A stretch of DNA of 64,000 bases from Salinarimonas sp. (lineage in GTDB: Bacteria > Pseudomonadota > Alphaproteobacteria > Rhizobiales > Beijerinckiaceae), in NCBI RefSeq assembly GCF_040111675.1, contig NZ_CP157794.1, positions 5,289,494 to 5,353,493 on the forward strand, written 5' to 3'. The position numbers were made by a program, and so were the translations under genes. The notes under the pieces are model-generated. The model had not been told where the DNA came from. It made no database searches and worked only from the letters and a program-made list of their open reading frames with translations. Positions within the stretch are counted from its first letter, which is position 1. Each line of letters begins with the position of its first letter. Shown piece by piece: positions 33,156 through 41,114 of this stretch.

Positions 33156-34301
33156 ATGAAGCCGCTCAACACCGTCTTCACGAACCTGCCGACCACGATC
33201 TTCGAGGAGATGTCGCGGCGCGCGCGCGAGACGGGAGCCGTCAATCTCGGCCAGGGCTTCCCGGACGATCCCGGCCCGCTCGACGTGCGCGAGGCGGCGG
33301 CGAAAGCCGCGGTCGAGGGCTGGAACCAGTACCCGCCCATGCTCGGCCTCCCCGAGCTGCGCGCCGCGATCGCCGCGCACTACGCCCATTGGCAGGGCCT
33401 CGATCTCGATCCCGAGCGGGAGGTGATGGTCACGTCGGGCGCCACCGAGGCGCTGGCCGGCGCGCTGATGGCGATCCTCGAGGACGGCGACGAGGTGGTG
33501 CTGTTCGCGCCGATGTACGACGCCTACCTGCCGCTGGTGCGCCGCGCCGGCGGCGTGCCCCGCGTCGTCACCCTCCAGCCGCCGCGCTTCGGCCTCGACG
33601 AGGCGGCTTTGCGCGAGGCCTTCTCGCCGCGCACCAAGGCGGTGCTGTTCTGCAATCCGCTGAACCCCACGGCGACGATCTTCTCCGACGAAGACCGGGC
33701 GCTGCTCGCGCGCCTGTGCGTCGAGTTCGACGCGATCGCCGTCTGCGACGAGGTCTGGGAGCACGTCGTCTTCGACGGCGCCCGCCACCGGCCGCTGATC
33801 GCCGAGGCGGGCATGCGGGAGCGGACGGTGAAGATCGGCTCGGCCGGCAAGATCTTCAACCTCACCGGCTGGAAGGTCGGCTTCGTCTGCGCCGCGCCGG
33901 CGCTGCTCGGCACGCTCGCCAAGGCGCACCAGTTCCTCACCTTCACGACGCCGCCGAACCTCCAGGCCGCCGTCGCCTACGGGCTTTCCAAGGACGACGC
34001 CTTCTTCGAGGAGCTGCGCGCCGATCTCCAGCGCTCCCGCGACCGCTTCGCCGCCGGGCTCGCCGATCTCGGCTTTCGCGTCATCCCGGCGGCGGGCACC
34101 TACTTCCTCACCATCGACATCGCCGACCACGGCGAGGACGACGTCGCCTTCTGCCGCCGGCTCGTGACCGACCACGGCGTCGCGGCCATCCCGGTCTCGG
34201 CCTTCTACCCGGGCGGGGAGGTGACGAACGTGGTGCGCTTCTGCTTCGCGAAGACGGACGCGACGCTGGACGCGGCGCTGTCGCGGATGCGGGGGGTGTG
34301 A
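33156..34301 (+). CDS. Class I/II PLP-dependent aminotransferase
   Basis: A 381-residue fold-type I aminotransferase. Seen: VNLGQGFPDDPGPLDVREAA, the PLP-phosphate region VTSGATEALAGALMAI, NPLNPTATIFS, and the PLP Lys in IGSAGKIFNLTGWKVGF near residue 230. The C-terminal RFCFAKTD holds the substrate-binding Arg. It resembles the kynurenine/methionine-glutamine aminotransferase subgroup. ATG 33156 (MKPLNT) is preceded by CCGGAG. Confidence 0.93.
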   Translation: MKPLNTVFTNLPTTIFEEMSRRARETGAVNLGQGFPDDPGPLDVREAAAKAAVEGWNQYPPMLGLPELRAAIAAHYAHWQGLDLDPEREVMVTSGATEALAGALMAILEDGDEVVLFAPMYDAYLPLVRRAGGVPRVVTLQPPRFGLDEAALREAFSPRTKAVLFCNPLNPTATIFSDEDRALLARLCVEFDAIAVCDEVWEHVVFDGARHRPLIAEAGMRERTVKIGSAGKIFNLTGWKVGFVCAAPALLGTLAKAHQFLTFTTPPNLQAAVAYGLSKDDAFFEELRADLQRSRDRFAAGLADLGFRVIPAAGTYFLTIDIADHGEDDVAFCRRLVTDHGVAAIPVSAFYPGGEVTNVVRFCFAKTDATLDAALSRMRGV

Positions 34302-34302
34302 G

Positions 34303-34932
34303 TCACGGCCTGGAGAGGAAGGCCAGGGCCACGGCCACCGCGACGAGCACGGCTCCGCTCGCCCGGCCGAGGATCGCCCTTCGGCCGCGCAGGGCATCGA
34401 GCCCGCCGAGCGCGGCACCGGCGCCGGCATAGGCCGACGCCGTGACCACCTCGATCGCGATGTAGGCGAGCCCCAGCCCCAGGATCTGGACCGTCGCCCC
34501 GCGCGGGTCCGGCACGAATTGCGGGATGAAGACCGCGAAGAGCAGATAGGCTTTCGGATTGCCGACGGCGACCGCGAACTCGCGCCGCGCCAACGCTCGC
34601 GCGTCCTTCGCGCCGGGCGCGTCGTCGCCGGCCGGATCGGGCCGGCGCATCATCGCCACCCCGATCAGCGCGAGAACGACCACGCCGATCCACTTCACGA
34701 CCGCGAACGCCCGATCCGACGCTTCGAGCACGGCGCCGATCCCGAAGGCGACCGCAGCGGCGATCACCACGAACGCCGCCACCCGCCCGGTGAGGCTGAG
34801 GAGCGTGGTGCGAAAGCCGATCGTCGCCCCATGCGCGAAGGACAGGAGATTGTTGGCCCCGGGAGCGGCGGCGACGAGCAGCGCCGCCGCGAGGAAGGAG
34901 AGCAGGTGAGGGGAAAGCCCTTCGCCGAGCAT
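34303..34932 (-). CDS. LysE family amino-acid exporter
   Basis: A 209-residue membrane protein with about five or six hydrophobic segments. The N-terminal LVAAAPGANNLLSFAHGATI carries the PGxN motif typical of LysE/RhtB exporters, and NPKAYLLFAVFIPQFV is the second conserved motif. It is convergent with the aminotransferase (1-bp gap). Substrate is unknown. Confidence 0.92.
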   Translation of the reverse strand: MLGEGLSPHLLSFLAAALLVAAAPGANNLLSFAHGATIGFRTTLLSLTGRVAAFVVIAAAVAFGIGAVLEASDRAFAVVKWIGVVVLALIGVAMMRRPDPAGDDAPGAKDARALARREFAVAVGNPKAYLLFAVFIPQFVPDPRGATVQILGLGLAYIAIEVVTASAYAGAGAALGGLDALRGRRAILGRASGAVLVAVAVALAFLSRP

Positions 34933-35062
34933 CTGATCCCGCTATTCCGAGGCGGGACGGCTCACGCCTTGCGACCGAGAATACAGTGGTCGAAGATCGG
35001 TGCCTCGTCCACCGAGAGGCGATGGAGCCGGGCGACCCCCGGTCCGGGCGCGGGGGCGGCGC

Positions 35063-35109
35063 TTGCGGATGCCGAATCCGTCGGACATACTCGGCAACAT
35101 GTCCGACGG
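35063..35109 (+). promoter_or_regulatory. Promoter and perfect inverted-repeat operator of the toxin-antitoxin operon
   Basis: TTGCGG (35063-35068) and CATACT (35086-35091) are 17 bp apart and resemble a sigma-70 promoter. A perfect 11-bp inverted repeat, CCGTCGGACAT (35078-35088) and ATGTCCGACGG (35099-35109), overlaps the -10 box and the expected start site. It ends 9 bp before the antitoxin ATG. This is the expected layout for autorepression by a DNA-binding antitoxin. Confidence 0.7.
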
Positions 35110-35118
35110 GAGCCGATC

Positions 35119-35463
35119 ATGCCCGAGGTAAAGCCGAAGCGACAGCACATGCAGCCGGAGCAGGCGCGCTCCGCGCGCGGCCGCAGCCGCCGTCGTACCC
35201 TCGACCCGGTGGTGGCCGAGCGCGTGGAGCAGGCGCTCGCACGCCTGAAGGAAGACGGCCGCCTGGCAGGCGATCGGGGGCGCAGGCTGAGCGTCCGGGT
35301 CGACCCGGGGCTCGTCGCCGCCGCGGCGGAGCGTGTCGGCACGGAGAACCCCACCGAGATCATCGAGAGTGCACTGGCGCTCCTGGCGTCTCCCGATCCG
35401 TTCGTGCACTGGTTCCTGACCACGCAGGACCGACTGCCCGAGGACTTCGAGCTTGCGATCTGA
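35119..35463 (+). CDS. Putative VapB-like antitoxin
   Basis: A 114-residue basic protein. The N-terminal third is Lys/Arg/Gln-rich (RARRGRSRRR-like stretch). The centre, RLSVRVDPGLVAAAAERVGT followed by NPTEIIESALALL, looks like a ribbon-helix-helix DNA-binding fold. The C-terminal WFLTTQDRLPEDFELAI is a likely toxin-binding tail. It overlaps the PIN-like gene by 11 bp and has a perfect inverted repeat just upstream, so it probably represses its own operon. Confidence 0.7.
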   Translation: MPEVKPKRQHMQPEQARSARGRSRRRTLDPVVAERVEQALARLKEDGRLAGDRGRRLSVRVDPGLVAAAAERVGTENPTEIIESALALLASPDPFVHWFLTTQDRLPEDFELAI

Positions 35464-36073
35464 CACCGCGCTGTCGATCGCCGAGCGTCACGACCCCGCT
35501 CTGCATACGAAGCCGTTCTGCTATCGCGGGCGGGACTCGCTTCCCTTCGACGCAGCGGACGTGCCCAAGCTGCCGCTGCTGCTCGACACCACCGTCTACA
35601 TCGATCGGCTCCAGGGACGATTGCCGCCGGCACTCGTCCCGCTGCTGACGCTTCATTCGGTGAGGCACAGCGCCGTCGCCTGCGCCGAGCTCACGATCAC
35701 GCTCGGCATGCTCGATCCCGCGCATCCCGGCACCCCGCAGGTGGCCGCCGCCATCTCGAACGTGCTCCGCACGATCGACATGCGCCGCACGGTGGAGCCG
35801 TCCGCGGAGGCGTTCACCCAGGCCGGCGTACTGGCGGGAACGCTCGCGCGGACGCAGGGCCTCGCGCGGCCGAAAAGAGGTCTGAGCCCCGCCGACCGAT
35901 GCTGCCAGGAGGGACGGCGCCGGGAGCTTCTCAACGACGCCCTGATCTACGTCTCGGCGATCGAGAGCGAGATGCTGCTCCTGAGCCGAAACACGAGGCA
36001 CCTCGATCTCCTGCAGCAGCTCGAGCCGTCGTGGAACCTGCTGCTCTACGACGCCGTCGACCCTCGCACCTAA
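35453..36073 (+). CDS. PIN-domain-like toxin (VapC-type ribonuclease)
   Basis: A 206-residue protein with the acidic residues of a PIN nuclease in order: Asp in PLLLDTTVYIDRLQG, Glu in ACAELTITLGML, Asp in LLNDALIYVSAI, and a final LLSRNTRHLDLL where Asn replaces the usual Asp. About 35 residues precede the first motif, longer than typical VapC. The start is probably TTG 35453, inside the antitoxin end and preceded by GAGG. RNase activity is inferred. Confidence 0.72.
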   Translation: MRSDTALSIAERHDPALHTKPFCYRGRDSLPFDAADVPKLPLLLDTTVYIDRLQGRLPPALVPLLTLHSVRHSAVACAELTITLGMLDPAHPGTPQVAAAISNVLRTIDMRRTVEPSAEAFTQAGVLAGTLARTQGLARPKRGLSPADRCCQEGRRRELLNDALIYVSAIESEMLLLSRNTRHLDLLQQLEPSWNLLLYDAVDPRT

Positions 36074-36173
36074 CCCCTTGCACCCCAACCTCTCGTCTTC
36101 TACGTTGCCTCCGCGTCGGCGCCGCCGCGCTTTTCCCTCATCCGCACACGCTTAAACCGGGAGACCGCACGCG

Positions 36174-37289
36174 ATGGGTCGCTTCCTCCCCACCCGCCGG
36201 GCGCTGGGCGCGCTCGTGTCCGTGTCCGCGCTGGCGCTCGCAGCGGGCGCCGCCGCCGCGCAGGAGCGCGTCGTCAACGTCTACAACTGGTCGGACTACG
36301 TCGACCCGCAGGTGCTCGAGGACTTCACCGCCGAGACCGGCATCCGGGTCGTCTACGACACCTACGACAACAACGAGATCGTCGAGACGAAGCTGCTCGC
36401 GGGGCGCTCGGGCTACGACATCGTGGTGCCGTCGGGCCCGTTCACCGAGCGCCTGATCAAGGCCGGCGTGTTCGCGCCGCTCGAGACGGACAAGCTGCCG
36501 AACCTCGAGAACGCCTGGCCGCAGATCGCCGAGCGGCTCTCGGTCTACGATCCGGGCAACGCCTATGCCGTGAACTACATGTGGGGCACGACCGGCATCG
36601 GCATCGACGTCGAGGAGGTGCGCGAGCGCCTCGGGCCGGACGCGAACCTCGAGACCTGGGACCTCGTGTTCGACCCGGAGGTGGCGTCGAAGCTGAAGGA
36701 TTGCGGCATCCACGTGCTCGACGCGCCGGAGGACCTCTTCCCCACCGCGCTGAACTATCTCGGCCTCGACCCGGATTCGAAGGACGAGGCGGACCTCCAG
36801 CAGGCCGCCGATCTCCTCGCCGCGATGGCGCAGAACGTGCAGAAGTTCCACTCGTCGGAATACATCAACGCGCTGGCGAACGGCGACATCTGCGTCGCGG
36901 TCGGCTATTCGGGCGACGTGCTCCAGGCCCAGGCCCGCGCCGAGGAGGCCGGCAACGGCGTCGAGATCGCCTACATCGTGCCGGACGAGGGCGCGCTGCT
37001 GTGGTTCGACTCGTTCTCGATCCCGGCCGACGCGCCGAACAAGGACGAGGCGCACGCCTTCATCGACTTCATGATGCGCCCCGAGGTCGCGGCGGCGAAC
37101 GTGAACTACGTCGCCTACGCCTCGGGCAACCTCGCGGCGAAGGAGTTCATCGATCCGGAGGTGCTGGCGAACCCGGGCATCTACCCGAGCGACGCCACGA
37201 TCGAGAACCTGTTCACCAACACCGCCTACGACCCGCGCGCTCAGCGCTTCGTGACGCGCGCCTGGACGCGGGTGAAGACCGGCCGCTGA
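36174..37289 (+). CDS. Polyamine ABC transporter substrate-binding protein (PotF/PotD-like)
   Basis: A 371-residue periplasmic protein with a signal peptide (LGALVSVSALALAAGAAAAQ) and the family start VVNVYNWSDYVDPQVLEDF. Further motifs are SGYDIVVPSGPFTERLIKAG, NYMWGTTGIGIDVEEV and the ligand-site region DEGALLWFDSFSIPADA. It probably binds putrescine or spermidine. The permease and ATPase genes are not adjacent. GGGAG precedes the ATG and a terminator follows. Confidence 0.92.
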   Translation: MGRFLPTRRALGALVSVSALALAAGAAAAQERVVNVYNWSDYVDPQVLEDFTAETGIRVVYDTYDNNEIVETKLLAGRSGYDIVVPSGPFTERLIKAGVFAPLETDKLPNLENAWPQIAERLSVYDPGNAYAVNYMWGTTGIGIDVEEVRERLGPDANLETWDLVFDPEVASKLKDCGIHVLDAPEDLFPTALNYLGLDPDSKDEADLQQAADLLAAMAQNVQKFHSSEYINALANGDICVAVGYSGDVLQAQARAEEAGNGVEIAYIVPDEGALLWFDSFSIPADAPNKDEAHAFIDFMMRPEVAAANVNYVAYASGNLAAKEFIDPEVLANPGIYPSDATIENLFTNTAYDPRAQRFVTRAWTRVKTGR

Positions 37290-37317
37290 CGAACGCGGAA
37301 CGGCGAGAGGACGAGGA

Positions 37318-37343
37318 GGCCGGGTCCTGCGCCCGGCCTTTTC
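37318..37343 (+). terminator. Rho-independent terminator after the polyamine-binding protein gene
   Basis: A perfect 7-bp GC stem, GGCCGGG (37318-37324) and CCCGGCC (37332-37338), with a 7-nt loop, followed by TTTTC. It lies 29 bp after the stop codon on the plus strand, just before the convergent cupin gene. Confidence 0.8.
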
Positions 37344-37356
37344 GCGTCGCCTCCGC

Positions 37357-37818
37357 TCAGCCGCGGGGGGCGCGCGGCGTCGGTCGCCAGCCGGGCGGGG
37401 CGAGCTCGAAGCCGGCGAAGTCGAAGCCCGGCGCCACGGTGCAACCCACGAGGGTCCAGGCGCCGAGCGAGGTCGAGGTCTGCCACCAGCCAGCGGGCAC
37501 GAGGATCTGCGGGACCTGCCCGCGGGCGAGATCCGGGCCGAGATGGCGCGCCTCCGCGTCGTGGCCGTCCGGCGAGAGGGTCATCACCAGCGGCGCGCCG
37601 GCATAGTGGTGCCAGACCTCCGCGGCGTCGATCCGATGCCATTCGGACACGTCGCCGAGGCCGAGCAGATAGTAGATCGCCGTCGAGACTGGGCGGCCGG
37701 AGGCGTCGACGCGCTCGTCCCGAAAGGTCTCGCGATAGAAGCCGCCCTCGGGATGCGGCTGCAGATGCAGCCGCCGCACCACCTCGTCCGCCGTCAGCCC
37801 GTCGATCGCATGCGCCAT
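37357..37818 (-). CDS. Cupin protein of the DUF985 (YML079-like) family
   Basis: A 153-residue single-domain cupin. Seen: LQPHPEGGFYRETFRD, STAIYYLLGLGDVSEWHRID, AEVWHHYAGAPLVMTLSPDG and PAGWWQTSTSLGAWTLVGCT, all standard for this family of unknown, possibly sugar-related, function. GGGAGGGG precedes the ATG. Confidence 0.9.
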   Translation of the reverse strand: MAHAIDGLTADEVVRRLHLQPHPEGGFYRETFRDERVDASGRPVSTAIYYLLGLGDVSEWHRIDAAEVWHHYAGAPLVMTLSPDGHDAEARHLGPDLARGQVPQILVPAGWWQTSTSLGAWTLVGCTVAPGFDFAGFELAPPGWRPTPRAPRG

Positions 37819-37864
37819 GGTCCCCTCCCGTTCGGGGAGGAAAGTAGCGCAGCCACGGCGCGTG

Positions 37865-38626
37865 TCAGCCCCGGTTCTTCCACTCGCGCAGGGCGCGGAA
37901 GACCTGGGACGCGGGCGCGTCCGGCATGTCGACCGAAGCCTTCAGCGCCGGCTCGGTCGCGCGAATGAAGGGGTTCGTGGCCTTCTCCTCGCCGATCGTC
38001 GTCGACCCGAACAGCGCGCCCGCGGCGGCCTTCTCCTCGGCCTCGCGGAGGCGGGCCTGGAGCGCGGAATTATCCGGGTCGGCCTTCAGCGCGAAGCGGG
38101 CGTTCGAGACCGTGTAGTCGTGTCCGCCATGGGCGACCGTGTCGTCCGGCAGCGCGGCGATGCGCTCGAGCGCGCGCCAGAGGTCGTCGTAGCCCTCGCC
38201 GAAGACGCGCCCGCAGCCCATCGGGAACAGCACGTCGCCGGGGAAGAGCAGCTTCTCGCCGGCGAAATGGAAGGTGACGTGATCGGCGCAGTGCCCCGGC
38301 GTCTCCCAGACCTCGGCGACGAGATCGCCGACCTTCACGGTGTCGCCCTCCTTCACCGTCTGCGCGACGCCCTCGAGGTTCGCCTTGGCCGGGGCGACGA
38401 CGCGCGCGCCGGTCTTCTCGACGATGGCCGGGATGCCCTGGACGTGATCGGCGTGGGAGTGCGTCACGAGGATGTCGGTGAGCGTCCAGCCGGTGGCGTC
38501 GAGGGCGGCGGCGACGGCCTCGGCGTCCGGCACGTCGATCGACGCGCAGGCGCCGGTCGCGGGGTCGCGCACGAGGACGCCGATATTGTCCTGGAGGCAG
38601 CGGAAGACGTGGGTCTCGACGGCCAT
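37865..38626 (-). CDS. gloB: Hydroxyacylglutathione hydrolase (glyoxalase II)
   Basis: A 253-residue metallo-beta-lactamase-fold enzyme that hydrolyses S-lactoylglutathione, the last step of methylglyoxal detoxification. Metal motif THSHADH (about residues 55-61), second ligands in WETPGHCADHVTFH, the Asp in LLFPGDVLFPMGCGR, and the C-terminal glutathione-binding domain (VAHGGHDYTVSNARFA) with ATNPFIRA. GAGGAG precedes ATG 38626. Confidence 0.93.
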   Translation of the reverse strand: MAVETHVFRCLQDNIGVLVRDPATGACASIDVPDAEAVAAALDATGWTLTDILVTHSHADHVQGIPAIVEKTGARVVAPAKANLEGVAQTVKEGDTVKVGDLVAEVWETPGHCADHVTFHFAGEKLLFPGDVLFPMGCGRVFGEGYDDLWRALERIAALPDDTVAHGGHDYTVSNARFALKADPDNSALQARLREAEEKAAAGALFGSTTIGEEKATNPFIRATEPALKASVDMPDAPASQVFRALREWKNRG

Positions 38627-38731
38627 GGGGTGCTCCTCGGGTCGGTGTGTCTCTCGGCGCGAGGCCTACCACGCACGGGCGGCCCACGATACCCGCGCGG
38701 GCGACACCCGCTTGTCCGGAGGCGACGCTTT

Positions 38732-38750
38732 CCTTCCCCTACAGGGAAGG
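38732..38750. repeat. Small palindromic hairpin between gloB and the M20 hydrolase gene
   Basis: CCTTCCC (38732-38738) and GGGAAGG (38744-38750) form a 7-bp perfect stem around CTACA. It lies in the 259-bp divergent region and is flanked by purine-rich GAGAGG. It may be a dispersed hairpin repeat or a regulatory structure. No gene is supported in 38627-38885. Confidence 0.45.
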
Positions 38751-38885
38751 AGAGGGTTCGGCGCGCCGGCCCAGCATGTCACAGAGGCGGAAAGTCCGGC
38801 TCGCGCGAGAACGTCGTCATGAGGTCGACAAACGCGGCGCGGCCTCTATGGTGTCGCCCGGACACGACGAGGCGAGGAGGATCGC

Positions 38886-40109
38886 ATGGCGGGGGAGCTC
38901 GGCGCGAAGGCGATGGCGATGATCGCGGATCTCGCGCGCCACACGGACGAGCCGGGCCGGCTCACCCGTCTCTACCTCTCCCCCGCCCACCAGGCCTGCG
39001 CCGAGGCCACCGCCGGCCTGATGCGAAACGCCGGCCTTGCCGTCTCCATGGACCCGCTCGGGACCGTGGTCGGCCGGCGCGAGGGGCCCGCGCCGGGCGC
39101 GAAGACGCTCCTCGTCGGCTCGCATATCGACAGCGTGGTGAATGCCGGCATCTACGACGGGCCGCTCGGCGTCGTCTGCGGCATCCTCGCGGCCGACGTG
39201 CTGCGCGGGGAGGAGCTGCCCTTCGCGCTGGAGGTGCTGGCCTTCGGCGACGAGGAGAACGTGCGCTTCCCGACCTCGCTCGCCTCCTCCTCCGCCCTCG
39301 CCGGCGACTTCAAGCCCGAATGGCTCGACGGCGAGGACGCCGACGGCGTGACCCTCCGCGAGGCGCTCCTCGCCTTCGGCGGCGACCCGGAGCGCATCGG
39401 CGAGATAAGCCGCGACCCGGCCGGCACGCTCGGCTATCTCGAGGTCCATATCGAGCAGGGGCCGGTGCTCGAGGCGAAGGATCTCTCCGTCGGCGTCGTC
39501 ACCGCCATCAACGGCGCGACCCGCTCGCGCTGCACCGTCACCGGCATGGCCGGCCATGCCGGCACGGTGCCCATGGGCATGCGCGCCGACGCGCTCGCCG
39601 CCGCGGCCGAGATGGTCTCCCTCGTCGAGGCCGCCGGCGCGAAGGCGCGCGACGCCGTGGCGACGGTGGGCGTGCTCGAGGTGAGCCCCGGCGCGCTCAA
39701 CGTCATCCCGGCCGAGGCGCGCTTCACCCTCGACATCCGCGCGCCGGACGACGCGGTCCGTGCGGCGCTCGTCGAGGAGATCGTCTCCGGCTGCGCCGCG
39801 ATCGCGGCCCGTCGCGGCGTCGGCTTCGCGGAGGCGCGCTTCATGGACCAGGCCGCCACCGCCATGGACGAGAGCCTGATCCGCGCGCTCGAGACCGGCG
39901 CCGGCCGCGCCGGCTACGACGCGATCCGCCTCCCCTCCGGCGCCGGCCACGACGCGGTGGCGACCGCGCGGCTGTGCCCCTCCGCCATGCTGTTCGTGCG
40001 CTGCGAGGGCGGCATCAGCCACAACCCGGCGGAGGCGATCACCGCCGCCGACGCCGAGGCCGCGGTGCGCACGCTGGTGGAGGCCATCCGGGCGATCGCG
40101 CGGGGGTGA
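38886..40109 (+). CDS. M20-family amidohydrolase (N-carbamoyl-L-amino acid hydrolase/allantoate amidohydrolase type)
   Basis: A 407-residue dinuclear zinc hydrolase. Metal and substrate motifs: LVGSHIDSVVNAGIYDGPLG, AFGDEENVRFPTSLASSSAL, GYLEVHIEQGPVLEAKDLSV, the dimerisation-domain segment GMAGHAGTVPMGMRADALAA, and LPSGAGHDAVATARL near the end. It hydrolyses an N-carbamoyl or ureido bond; hydantoin, pyrimidine or purine breakdown are possible. Single gene with GAGGAGG upstream. Confidence 0.92.
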   Translation: MAGELGAKAMAMIADLARHTDEPGRLTRLYLSPAHQACAEATAGLMRNAGLAVSMDPLGTVVGRREGPAPGAKTLLVGSHIDSVVNAGIYDGPLGVVCGILAADVLRGEELPFALEVLAFGDEENVRFPTSLASSSALAGDFKPEWLDGEDADGVTLREALLAFGGDPERIGEISRDPAGTLGYLEVHIEQGPVLEAKDLSVGVVTAINGATRSRCTVTGMAGHAGTVPMGMRADALAAAAEMVSLVEAAGAKARDAVATVGVLEVSPGALNVIPAEARFTLDIRAPDDAVRAALVEEIVSGCAAIAARRGVGFAEARFMDQAATAMDESLIRALETGAGRAGYDAIRLPSGAGHDAVATARLCPSAMLFVRCEGGISHNPAEAITAADAEAAVRTLVEAIRAIARG

Positions 40110-40112
40110 GTG

Positions 40113-41027
40113 TTACGCCGCCTCCACCCCCACCTCCGCCAGCAGCCACGCCCGGAACGCGCTGACCGCCGGGAGCGCCGCCTTCTCCTCCGGGTAGACC
40201 AGCCAGTAGGCCTCCTCCGAGCGGGAGGGCCGCTCGAAGGGCGTGACCAGCACGCCGGCGCGCAGTTCCTCCTCGACGAGGAAGCGCGGCACGATGGCGA
40301 GGCCGAGCCCGGCGACGGCGGCCTGGCCCACCATGGCGAATTGCTCGAAGCGCGGACCGGGCGTCGCCTGCGCCGGGTCGAGGGCGGCTTCGGTCAGCCA
40401 TTGCTCCCAGGCGCGCGGGCGCGTCGCCTGCTGGAGAAGCGGCACGCCGAGCACGTCGGAGGGCTCCGCGAGACGGTGGCGCGCGACGAGCGCCGGGCTC
40501 GCGACGGGAATGATCTCCTCGCCCATCAGCCGGTGCAGCCGCGCGCCCGGCCAGGCGGGCCCGCCGAAATGGATGGCGGCGTCGTGGCCCTCCCGCGCGA
40601 AGTCGAAGGGCCGCACCCGGGTGGCGAAGTTGATCGTGACGTTCGGATAGGCCTCGGTGAAGCGCGGCAGGCGCGGGATCAGCCAGCGCGTGCCGAAGGT
40701 CGGCAGGATGGCGAGGTTGAGCACGCCGCCCGCGCCACGGAAGGCCATGACGTTGAGGGTCGCGGACGAGATCTGGCGCAGCGCCGCGCGCACCTCCACG
40801 GCATAGGCGGCGCCCGCGGGCGTGAGCGCCACGCGCTGGCGCACGCGCTCGAACAGCTTCACCCCGATCTGCGTCTCGAGCCCCGCCACCTGCCGGCTGA
40901 CCGCGCCCTGCGTCAGCGCGAGCTCTTCCGCCGCGCGGGTGAAGGAGCCGTGCCGCGCGGCGGCCTCGAAGGCGGAGAGCGCGCCCAGCGAGGGCAGGTG
41001 GGGACGGCCGGCAGGGGATTCGATCAT
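40113..41027 (-). CDS. LysR family transcriptional regulator (GcvA-like)
   Basis: A 304-residue regulator. The N-terminal HTH (LGALSAFEAAARHGSFTRAA then EELALTQGAVSRQVAGLETQ) and the GcvA-like effector domain (LPTFGTRWLIPRLPRFTEAY) are clear. It is divergent from the ALDH7-like gene with an 87-bp gap that carries a 20-bp near-palindrome, so it probably controls the amino-acid breakdown genes that follow. The effector is unknown. Confidence 0.92.
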   Translation of the reverse strand: MIESPAGRPHLPSLGALSAFEAAARHGSFTRAAEELALTQGAVSRQVAGLETQIGVKLFERVRQRVALTPAGAAYAVEVRAALRQISSATLNVMAFRGAGGVLNLAILPTFGTRWLIPRLPRFTEAYPNVTINFATRVRPFDFAREGHDAAIHFGGPAWPGARLHRLMGEEIIPVASPALVARHRLAEPSDVLGVPLLQQATRPRAWEQWLTEAALDPAQATPGPRFEQFAMVGQAAVAGLGLAIVPRFLVEEELRAGVLVTPFERPSRSEEAYWLVYPEEKAALPAVSAFRAWLLAEVGVEAA

Positions 41028-41057
41028 GCACGTTCCTCATGAAGTGGTGAGAACATA

Positions 41058-41077
41058 TCGGTTGCGCGCGCGACCGA
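41058..41077. promoter_or_regulatory. Near-perfect palindrome in the LysR/ALDH intergenic region
   Basis: TCGGT (41058-41062) and ACCGA (41073-41077) flank TGCGCGCGCG, a 20-bp dyad with one mismatched pair. It lies midway between the divergent LysR and ALDH starts, the expected position for a LysR-type regulator site. Assignment is inference. Confidence 0.5.
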
Positions 41078-41114
41078 AAAGGCCGATCCTGCCGCCCGTT
41101 TCGATGATGAGGTC

